From Gammaproteobacteria bacterium UBA5338 (GTDB lineage Bacteria; Pseudomonadota; Gammaproteobacteria; Pseudomonadales; UBA5862), in contig DHQM01000093.1 of the NCBI GenBank assembly GCA_002408105.1, positions 18,416 through 23,804 on the forward strand: a DNA stretch of 5,389 nt, written 5' to 3'. The position numbers were made by a program, and so were the translations under genes. The notes under the pieces were generated by a model. The model searched no databases. It was not told the DNA's origin and saw nothing but the letters and a program-made list of their open reading frames with translations. Numbering within the stretch: position 1 is the stretch's first letter; each line of letters starts with the position of its first letter. Of this stretch, positions 1 through 5,389 are shown piece by piece.

Positions 1-1634
1 TTGAGGCACTCGTCTCCGGCAAGGTGTCCGTAAAGGTCGTTGACCGTCTTGAAATGGTCGAGGTCAATCAGCAGAAGGGCCAAGGATGTGCCTTCGCGCC
101 GTGCTTGCTTGAGGTCTGTGACCAGGCGTTCGTCGAAGTGGCGGCGGTTCTTCACCCCCGTAAGGCCATCGATGGTGGAAATCTCGCGGAGCTGGGCATT
201 GGCGTCGGACAGTTCGTTCATGGCGCGCTGCAGGTCGCGGGTGCGTTCGACGATGCGCTGTTCAAGGTGCTGCTTGGCATCGCGCTCGATGCGCAGTGCA
301 CGTTCCTGCTCTCGGGTTGCCTGGGCTTGGTGGTGGAGGGAAGCAGCCTGTGCCCTGAGGGCAAGATTGCGCTCGTCACGCATGCGCGCAGCCAAGCCGA
401 AGGAAAGCAGCAATATGAGGATGGCAACCCCGATGTGGACGGTGTATCCGGCGATGACCGATCCCGGGCTGTAGCCGATCTCGTCGAGGACCAGCAGGAA
501 GGCACTGATGCCGAACGCCAGCCAGCCCGCTGCAAAGTACCAACCGCTGAGCCCGTGTTGGCGGATTCGGCGAATGGATGCGTAGGACACCAGCAGCAGA
601 CCGACAAGCAACAGGCACAACAGGGCGTAGCCGGCCCAGGTGTAGTCGATCCACCACTGTAGTATGGCGTACAAGGCAGCCGAGCCACCGGCGCCAAGGA
701 GAAGCTTTCGGATTCGGTTGTCCTTTGTTAGACCCAGGTAGTCGATCACGAAAAAGCAGGCACACAAGATCAACAAAGACGTAAAAACAAGTGGTGCCCG
801 GTTTTGCCACGCAGGGGCGTTTGGCCATAGAAACTGGTAGCTGTACCCATGCAGCCCTGCCATGGTCAGCGCAGTGAACAGGCAGAATCCGAAAAAATAC
901 AGAAAACGCCGCTCTCGAAGCCAAGTGAACAAGAATACGTAGTAGGTTGCGATTGTCGCGAGGAGCCCAAAAAACAGGCCCATTAGGAACACGTCCTGTT
1001 GGGCGCTGCGCCAAAAAGGGGCGGGCTCCCAAAGGCTGAACTGGGCGCGGGTCGGCCCGCCTGATCGGACCTGAATCCAGAGTTCGTAGTGCTTTCCCGC
1101 TTCGAGGTGCAGCGGGAACACCGGGTGGCGGTGCGGAATCGGCCATTCGGAGAACGGCACCAGGTCGCCGCCGCGGTGGTGCGCCAGCACTTGGCCAGCA
1201 TGCACCAAGGCCACTTCCGTCACGTCAACCAGCGGGTCATCGGTATTGAACAGCCACTCCTCAGTGTCGGTGGGGTTGAAGATCTTCAGCCGCAACAGCA
1301 GGCTGCGTTCGCGGACGGGGTTGCGGGCTTTGCTTTGAAATGGGCGCCATTGCAGCGCCGTGCCAGCCCCCACCAGTTGCTCGATCGGCTGAGTGCCATT
1401 GTCTCCGGCGTCAGCGAACTCCAGGTAGGGGTCAAGTTCGATGCGCGCCTTGCTCTGGTCGATGGTGAGCATTTCTGCGCCGCAGGCGGTGGTGATACCC
1501 ATGAGCAGGGCGACCCTGGCACCGAGGTGTGTCTTCCAACTTCTGTTTAGGAGTCTGTGTGCGCTCTTTGTACTCCTGTCCCTGAATGGGCCGCAGAGCC
1601 AGGCAAGGACAAGGCCTGGTCTCCAGTCTGACAT
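1..1634 (-). CDS. Membrane-bound diguanylate cyclase with 7TMR-DISMED2 and 7TM-DISM sensor modules (partial, C-terminus beyond left edge)
   Basis: Predicted inner-membrane enzyme that makes c-di-GMP from two GTP in response to an extracytoplasmic signal. Numbering from the ATG at 1634: hydrophobic signal-peptide core at about residues 40-54 (VALLMGITTACGA); a 7TMR-DISMED2-like periplasmic domain at about 57-203; seven hydrophobic helices at about 215-416; a charged coiled coil at about 422-484; then the GGDEF start (STIDGLTGVKNRRHF). The stretch IDLDHFKTVNDLYGHLAGDE carries Asp524, Asn532 and Asp541, spaced like PleD metal/guanine ligands D327, N335 and D344. The GG(D/E)EF signature and any I-site lie outside the window, so activity cannot be judged. 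Start is uncertain: ATGs at 1502 and 1472 are in frame, but both remove the signal peptide n-region, so I prefer 1634 despite no clear Shine-Dalgarno and atypical codons in the first 40 residues. It is divergent from the asmA gene. Family call is firm; the ligand is unknown. Confidence 0.9.
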   Translation of the reverse strand, partial: MSDWRPGLVLAWLCGPFRDRSTKSAHRLLNRSWKTHLGARVALLMGITTACGAEMLTIDQSKARIELDPYLEFADAGDNGTQPIEQLVGAGTALQWRPFQSKARNPVRERSLLLRLKIFNPTDTEEWLFNTDDPLVDVTEVALVHAGQVLAHHRGGDLVPFSEWPIPHRHPVFPLHLEAGKHYELWIQVRSGGPTRAQFSLWEPAPFWRSAQQDVFLMGLFFGLLATIATYYVFLFTWLRERRFLYFFGFCLFTALTMAGLHGYSYQFLWPNAPAWQNRAPLVFTSLLILCACFFVIDYLGLTKDNRIRKLLLGAGGSAALYAILQWWIDYTWAGYALLCLLLVGLLLVSYASIRRIRQHGLSGWYFAAGWLAFGISAFLLVLDEIGYSPGSVIAGYTVHIGVAILILLLSFGLAARMRDERNLALRAQAASLHHQAQATREQERALRIERDAKQHLEQRIVERTRDLQRAMNELSDANAQLREISTIDGLTGVKNRRHFDERLVTDLKQARREGTSLALLLIDLDHFKTVNDLYGHLAGDECL

Positions 1635-1773
1635 CCAATTCAAAGTTCAACCGCCCTGCTGTTGTGGCGTCTTTGGTGTCCTGGGTACTGCTGAACCCTG
1701 TCGCAGGGCAGGCTGTCCCAATCCGACGAGACGTTGATATCCTGACTCATTCTAGGCCAAAGCGAGGGCACCA
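1635..1773. promoter_or_regulatory. Divergent intergenic region between the cyclase and asmA genes
   Basis: This short gap must hold the promoters and 5' leaders of both divergent genes; it widens to about 270 bp if the cyclase starts at 1502. I see no convincing -35/-10 pair with proper spacing on either strand. Isolated hexamers exist (TTGATA at 1734-1739 on the plus strand; TAGAAT on the minus strand at 1749-1754) but neither has a good partner. A small perfect dyad, CCCTG-TCG-CAGGG at 1696-1708, could be a hairpin or half of an operator, but it is short enough to be chance. Confidence 0.4.
1764..1768 (+). promoter_or_regulatory. Ribosome binding site of the asmA gene
   Basis: GAGGG lies 5 nt before the ATG at 1774. 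A second in-frame ATG at 1780 would be 11 nt away, so the spacing favours 1774 as the start. Confidence 0.7.
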
Positions 1774-3897
1774 ATGCCAATGGGAAGAATTTTGTGGCGC
1801 AGCGTTCAAGTCATTGCGCTTGTTCTGGTGGTTTGCCTGGTGGCGGTGGTGCTGCTGATCTCGTTGGTGGATCCAAACCGCTTCAAGCCGCAGATCAGCG
1901 CTGCCGTTGCCCGGAGCACCGGCTACCACCTCGATCTTGCAGGTGATCTCTCGTGGTCGTTGTATCCGGTGGCTGGTTTCGAAGTCAATGACGTGCGCCT
2001 CGCCGTCGCGCCAGATGCGCCTGCGCTCGTCGCGGTCGAGAATGCCCGGGTCGGTGTGCGTGTGTGGCCGCTGGTGCGCGGGGAAGTGGAGGCGGATGCA
2101 CTGGTGCTCTCAGGTGGCCGCATCGATTTGCGTCGTGACCGCGAGGGGCGGCCGAATTGGCAGGCTGCCGTGCAGCAGGCCGGCGGGTCCACCCCTGAGC
2201 GGGACCCCGATCCTGGGGCGGTGAGGGGCGGAACAGCGGGCGCAGCCGGGCTTGCGCTTGCCGTTGGTCGCGTGCGCATCGAGGACGTGCGCCTCGACTA
2301 CCGTGACGCCCAAACCGCCACCCACTGGGTCGCTGAAATCGAACGGCTGCAGGTGGAGGGTTTGCGGTTGGGTGATTGGTTCGCGCTGGAGCTGATTGCG
2401 CGGGTTCGACCGGATGGCCAACGGGTGCTGAACACTGAGGTGCGGTCCCAGCTGCGGGTCTCGCCCACGCTCGACCAGTTTGATTTCTCAGAGCTGGTCT
2501 GGAACCTGAAAGCCGATGCGCTGACGGGTCCGGGCACAGCTCCTGTGGAGGCTCGGGTCACCAGCGCATCCGGACACTATGCGCTGGCGCAGCAGCGGAT
2601 CGAGGTCGCTCCCGTCGAGCTGGCTGTTGCAAACCTGGTTGCAACCTTGAGGCTTCAGCCGCTGCAGCTCGGGTCTGAGCTGGACGTGCGTGGTGCTCTT
2701 TCCATTGCACCCTTTGATGCCCATGCCTTCGCCCGTCGACTGGCGCAGGAGTTGCCTGAACTCGCGGGCTCAGAGGCTCTTGAGCACGTGGCGCTTGCTG
2801 CTCGGTTCAGGGTGACGCCGATGGCTGTTGCGGTGCCTGATCTCCAAGTTGAGCTGGATGAGAGCCGATTGACCGGGAGCCTCGCCTACGCACTCCAGGG
2901 TTCGCCCGCACTACGATTTCAGCTGGACCTCGATGCCATCGACCTGGACAACTACCAGGTGGTTGCGACGCCCACGGAGCCGCTGTCCGAAGCGGCTGGA
3001 TCTGGCCCTCCTCCGAGCCCTTTGGCGGTTGCGCTGGCGCCCTTGGCGCTGGTTTCGGCCGACGGGCGGGTGACAGTGGGCCGTGTCAAAGCGAGTGGTT
3101 TGACCGCAACCAATGTCAGCCTGCACCTGCGGGGGGAGGATGGCAGGGTGCGAATGGAGTCCGCCGAGGCCGAACTGTATGCAGGTCGGTTCAGTGGCAC
3201 GGCCGGCCTAAAACTGCAGGCGGAGCAGGTCAGCGCTGAAGCGAGGGTTCTTTTGGATGAAGTACAACTCGAACGCCTGCTCGCTGATTTGATCGAACGG
3301 CGGCTGTTTCGCGGTGTGCTTTCGGCGGAAGGTGCGCTTGCGGCCCAAGGCCGGGACTTCGCAGAAATTCTTACAACGCTGGATGGGCCGGTCAGCGTTG
3401 CGGTGTCCGATGGTGCTGTCCTCGGAGTGAATGTGATGGAGCAGGTCTGCAAAGGTGTCGCTGCGCTGCGGAACGAGGATGTTCCGCCCGATAGGAATTG
3501 GCCCCCCTACACAGCCTTTGAAACCCTGCGGGCCTCCCTGGTGTTCAGCGACGGGGTGGGCACCACCGACAACTTCAGCCTCTCCGGTGGTGGGCTGAGC
3601 GTCAGTGGTACCGGGTTCGTGGACCTTCCCAGAGAACGGTTTGATTACCGCGTTGGCGTGCGGGTCACGGGAGACAGTGAATCGAAGCAGTGCGCGACTT
3701 CCGAGCGGCTTCGCGAGATTCGCTGGCCATTGCGGTGCCAGGGGAGTTTCTCTGATCCGCCTGCACAGCTGTGCGGAATCGACACCGAGCGGCTGTTGCA
3801 AATGACAGGCGAGGAAGCGGTGCGCAAGTTGGGGCGCGAATTGGAGGGCGTGCTGCCCAACGACCTGCGCGAATGCGGTGAATGCGCTCGGCGGTGA
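1774..3897 (+). CDS. asmA: AsmA family protein
   Basis: Large envelope protein of the AsmA family, anchored in the inner membrane with its bulk in the periplasm. Family members are tied to outer-membrane biogenesis, and larger relatives such as TamB and YhdP are proposed to carry phospholipids between membranes. The 707-residue product has a short basic N-terminus, one membrane helix at about residues 10-32, then the typical DPNRFKPQI and GDLSWSLYPVAGFEVNDV motifs of the AsmA N-terminal domain (about 33-135). A long region rich in alternating beta-type sequence follows, with a Gly/Pro-rich break at about 400-416, and an AsmA-like C-terminal domain at about 460-635 (LYAGRFSGTAGLKL, then SDGAVLGVNVMEQVCKG). 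Length is somewhat above the roughly 600 residues of E. coli AsmA. Six cysteines lie in the predicted periplasmic C-terminal part (559, 640, 655, 667, 701, 704). It overlaps mutY, so the two are likely co-transcribed. Family assignment is firm; the exact function is not shown by sequence. Confidence 0.92.
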   Translation: MPMGRILWRSVQVIALVLVVCLVAVVLLISLVDPNRFKPQISAAVARSTGYHLDLAGDLSWSLYPVAGFEVNDVRLAVAPDAPALVAVENARVGVRVWPLVRGEVEADALVLSGGRIDLRRDREGRPNWQAAVQQAGGSTPERDPDPGAVRGGTAGAAGLALAVGRVRIEDVRLDYRDAQTATHWVAEIERLQVEGLRLGDWFALELIARVRPDGQRVLNTEVRSQLRVSPTLDQFDFSELVWNLKADALTGPGTAPVEARVTSASGHYALAQQRIEVAPVELAVANLVATLRLQPLQLGSELDVRGALSIAPFDAHAFARRLAQELPELAGSEALEHVALAARFRVTPMAVAVPDLQVELDESRLTGSLAYALQGSPALRFQLDLDAIDLDNYQVVATPTEPLSEAAGSGPPPSPLAVALAPLALVSADGRVTVGRVKASGLTATNVSLHLRGEDGRVRMESAEAELYAGRFSGTAGLKLQAEQVSAEARVLLDEVQLERLLADLIERRLFRGVLSAEGALAAQGRDFAEILTTLDGPVSVAVSDGAVLGVNVMEQVCKGVAALRNEDVPPDRNWPPYTAFETLRASLVFSDGVGTTDNFSLSGGGLSVSGTGFVDLPRERFDYRVGVRVTGDSESKQCATSERLREIRWPLRCQGSFSDPPAQLCGIDTERLLQMTGEEAVRKLGRELEGVLPNDLRECGECARR

Positions 3898-4952
3898 GCG
3901 CGGCGCACCGCGCGCCGATCGCACCACGCTTGCTGACCTGGTACCAGACAAGCGGGCGCGAGCATCTGCCGTGGCGGCGGAACATCACCCCTTTCCGGGT
4001 GTGGGTGTCCGAAACCATGCTCCAACAGACTCGGGTGGAAACTGTGGTGCCCTATTTCGAGCGCTTCATGGCAGCGTTCTCCAGCCTGGAAGCCCTGGCT
4101 GGCGCGACTGAAGACCAGGTGCTCCACCTTTGGACCGGGCTTGGGTACTACTCCCGCGCGCGCAACCTGCACCGGGCGGCTGGAGAGCTGGTCGCTGCCG
4201 GGGTCAGGGAGCTGCCCCACAGCCTGGATGGGCTGATGGCGCTGCCAGGCATTGGCCGCTCCACTGCCGGTGCCATCCTGAGCATCGCCTGTGGCGTTCG
4301 TGCGCCGATCCTCGACGGCAACGCCAAACGGGTGCTGGCCCGGTACCACGCCATCCCAGGGTGGCCGGGGCGCAGCGCCACAGCTCGGGCGCTTTGGAGT
4401 GCGGCGGAGCAAGAAACACCTGAGAACAGGTTTGACGAATACACCCAGGCGATGATGGATCTTGGCGCCGCAGTCTGCGTTCGTGGCAACCCGCGGTGCG
4501 CAGATTGCCCGATCGCTGTAGACTGCGCCGCACACCAAAGCGGGCAAGCTGACCAGTTTCCGGCTCCGAGACCCCGGCGGGTGGTTCCGCAGGTTGAGGT
4601 TCACTGGGCCGTCATTCGCGATGCACGTGGTGCTGTGCTGCTCGAGCAGCGGCCTCAGCCCGGCATTTGGGGCGGGCTCTGGACCTTCCCTCAGGCAGCT
4701 TCCAGTGATGCCCTGCAGGACGCGCTTGGGGCCACCCAGGGTGAACTCCGGCAGTTGGGTAGGTTTTCGCATTTGCTCACTCACCGGCGGCTCGACATCC
4801 ATGTACACCGGCTTTGTCTAGCTGATGAAAACAGCCTCGCTCGGTTGGATGGTCAGATGGGTGGGCGCTGGTACGATCCGCTCTCGCCGCCCGCTGTGGG
4901 TTTGCCAGCGGCCATGCGCCGCGTGCTCGATCAGCTGCAGCCTAGGGACTGA
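3882..4952 (+). CDS. mutY: A/G-specific adenine glycosylase MutY
   Basis: Base-excision repair enzyme that removes adenine mispaired with 8-oxoguanine or guanine, preventing G:C to T:A transversions. At 356 residues it is close to E. coli MutY (350), and key residues sit at E. coli numbering plus 7: catalytic Glu44 in [10 protein letters not shown], the helix-hairpin-helix at about 121-132 ([12 protein letters not shown]), catalytic Asp145 in ILDGN, and the [4Fe-4S] ligands Cys199, 206, 209 and 215 with C-x6-C-x2-C-x5-C spacing. The C-terminal NUDIX-like 8-oxoG recognition domain covers about 237-353 and contains FSHLLTH at 295-301, matching the FSH loop of the family. Nothing essential is missing. 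The ATG at 3882 overlaps the asmA end by 16 bp; an in-frame GTG at 3894 would overlap the asmA stop as GTGA, and neither has a good Shine-Dalgarno, so translation is probably coupled to asmA. yggX follows closely. Confidence 0.97.
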   Translation: MRSAVSAAHRAPIAPRLLTWYQTSGREHLPWRRNITPFRVWVSETMLQQTRVETVVPYFERFMAAFSSLEALAGATEDQVLHLWTGLGYYSRARNLHRAAGELVAAGVRELPHSLDGLMALPGIGRSTAGAILSIACGVRAPILDGNAKRVLARYHAIPGWPGRSATARALWSAAEQETPENRFDEYTQAMMDLGAAVCVRGNPRCADCPIAVDCAAHQSGQADQFPAPRPRRVVPQVEVHWAVIRDARGAVLLEQRPQPGIWGGLWTFPQAASSDALQDALGATQGELRQLGRFSHLLTHRRLDIHVHRLCLADENSLARLDGQMGGRWYDPLSPPAVGLPAAMRRVLDQLQPRD

Positions 4953-4954
4953 AC

Positions 4955-4960
4955 AGAGGA
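4955..4960 (+). promoter_or_regulatory. Ribosome binding site of yggX
   Basis: AGAGGA sits in the 17-nt gap between the mutY stop and the yggX ATG, 9 nt before the start codon. It gives yggX its own initiation site although the gene is probably on the same transcript. Confidence 0.7.
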
Positions 4961-4969
4961 ACCCTGCCC

Positions 4970-5239
4970 ATGACGCGAACGGTATTCTGTCGAAAATACA
5001 AACGGGAGCTGGCCGGGCTGGAGGCGCCACCGTTTCCGGGCCCGAAGGGGGAAGACATCTACGAGCGCGTGTCCCGCCAGGCCTGGGAGGAGTGGCAGTT
5101 GCATCAGACGCGCCTCATCAACGAGCGGCGGTTGCGGTTGATGGACCCATCAGACCGGGCTTTCTTGCAGCAAGAGATGGAAAAATTCTTCAACGACGAG
5201 AACTTTGCGCAAGCGGAAGGGTACCGTCCTTCCTCTTGA
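4970..5239 (+). CDS. yggX: Probable Fe(II)-trafficking protein YggX
   Basis: Small cytosolic protein of 89 residues, the usual length of the YggX family (about 90). In enteric bacteria YggX is linked to protecting Fe-S enzymes from oxidative damage and to handling labile Fe(II). The sequence shows the family's hallmarks: MTRTVFC at the start with the single conserved Cys7, a central helical part with [19 protein letters not shown] (about 37-55), QQEMEKFF (about 67-74) and the C-terminal EGYRPSS. It begins 17 nt after mutY, with its own Shine-Dalgarno. The mutY–yggX pairing is conserved in many gammaproteobacteria and fits a shared role in oxidative stress, since MutY carries a [4Fe-4S] cluster. 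It is complete, with no unusual residues seen. Confidence 0.96.
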   Translation: MTRTVFCRKYKRELAGLEAPPFPGPKGEDIYERVSRQAWEEWQLHQTRLINERRLRLMDPSDRAFLQQEMEKFFNDENFAQAEGYRPSS

Positions 5240-5247
5240 TTCCAGGC

Positions 5248-5283
5248 CGCCACCACTCCCTGATGGGCTGGGTGTTGGTGGCG
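5248..5283 (+). terminator. Hairpin after yggX, possible transcript end or processing structure without a U-tract
   Basis: CGCCACCA (5248-5255) pairs perfectly with TGGTGGCG (5276-5283). With T5275 bulged, the stem can extend through C56-G74 and CCC-GGG (5258-5260 with 5270-5272) around a 9-nt loop. It starts 8 nt after the yggX stop and ends 7 nt before the tRNA promoter's -35 box, where an operon end is expected. No run of T follows, so it is not a canonical intrinsic terminator. It may instead protect the mRNA 3' end or mark a Rho-dependent end. Confidence 0.45.
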
Positions 5284-5290
5284 ACACTGC

Positions 5291-5319
5291 TTGACTCATG
5301 CTTGGTCAGGCGGTTTAAT
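5291..5319 (+). promoter_or_regulatory. Sigma70-type promoter of tRNA-Phe
   Basis: TTGACT (5291-5296) and TTTAAT (5314-5319) are each one mismatch from consensus and are separated by the optimal 17 bp. The following GCCGCCC is a GC-rich discriminator, as found at stable-RNA promoters under stringent (ppGpp) control. The expected start near 5326 would leave a leader of about 10 nt before the mature tRNA at 5336. Confidence 0.75.
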
Positions 5320-5335
5320 GCCGCCCTCGCGTTTG

Positions 5336-5389
5336 GCCCAGGTAGCTCAGTCGGTAGAGCAGTGGACTGAAAATCCTCGTGTCGGTGGT
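5336..5389 (+). tRNA. tRNA-Phe(GAA), 5' 54 nucleotides; 3' part beyond right edge
   Basis: The sequence folds as a tRNA: acceptor strand GCCCAGG (5336-5342), T8 and A9, D arm GCTC/GAGC (5345-5348 with 5357-5360) around AGTCGGTA, anticodon loop CTGAAAA (5367-5373) with GAA at 5369-5371, a five-base variable loop GTGTC (5379-5383) and the T-stem strand GGTGG. The window ends at T54 of the TTC motif. GAA reads Phe codons, and the body resembles E. coli tRNA-Phe. The anticodon stem GTGGA/TCCTC has a T·T (U·U) opposition at positions 28-42 (5363 with 5377). The acceptor 3' strand and CCA end cannot be checked. Confidence 0.95.

Noticed and set aside
884..985. Runs of six T (minus strand) in the cyclase membrane segments as possible frameshift sites
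   Set aside because: The reading frame is unbroken through both runs (Phe codons in membrane helices), and no alternative frame gives a sensible product.
24..1146. Long open frames at 24-662 (plus) and 376-1146 (minus) inside the cyclase gene
   Set aside because: They are other-frame shadows of a continuous, clearly recognisable DISMED2-7TM-GGDEF protein; their translations are rich in Arg, Pro, Cys and Ser with no domain.
1696..1708. CCCTG-TCG-CAGGG dyad as a terminator or operator
   Set aside because: Only 5 bp of stem, no T-run, and no second copy; kept only as a remark on the intergenic region.
3645..4808. 387-residue open frame antisense to the asmA end and mutY
   Set aside because: Both plus-strand genes have strong family motifs over this stretch; the antisense product shows no recognisable domain and is typical of GC-rich shadow frames.
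4825..5370. 181-residue plus-strand open frame running across the mutY end, yggX and the tRNA
   Set aside because: It reads through yggX in the wrong frame and into the tRNA gene, with no domain and no ribosome site.

Overview
The window is GC-rich, densely coded chromosomal DNA. It most likely comes from a gammaproteobacterium: the order asmA–mutY–yggX followed by a Phe tRNA is a housekeeping arrangement I associate with Pseudomonas-like gammaproteobacteria, and all three proteins look like proteobacterial family members. I cannot name the genus.

Layout. On the minus strand, from the left edge to about 1634 (possibly 1502), lies the 5' part of a membrane-anchored diguanylate cyclase. Its order is signal peptide, 7TMR-DISMED2 sensor domain, seven-helix 7TM-DISM module, coiled coil, then the first part of a GGDEF domain. 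The window ends before the GG(D/E)EF signature itself. A short divergent intergenic region (about 1635–1773) separates it from a plus-strand block. That block holds an AsmA-family protein (1774–3897), the adenine glycosylase MutY (3882–4952) and the Fe(II)-trafficking protein YggX (4970–5239). The first two overlap and the third follows after 17 nt, so they probably form one transcription unit. Downstream are a U-tract-less hairpin, a good sigma70-type promoter with a GC-rich discriminator, and the first 54 nt of tRNA-Phe(GAA), cut by the right edge.

How the genes relate. MutY is a [4Fe-4S] enzyme that limits mutations from 8-oxoguanine. YggX is linked in enteric bacteria to protection of Fe-S proteins against oxidative stress, so their pairing makes sense. 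AsmA acts at the envelope and appears to share the transcript by position rather than by pathway. The diguanylate cyclase is transcribed separately and would convert an extracytoplasmic signal into c-di-GMP.

I found no mobile element, CRISPR array, toxin–antitoxin pair or clearly new system. The points worth a second look are start-site ambiguities, a mismatch in the tRNA anticodon stem, cysteines in AsmA, and the structures around the yggX–tRNA junction.
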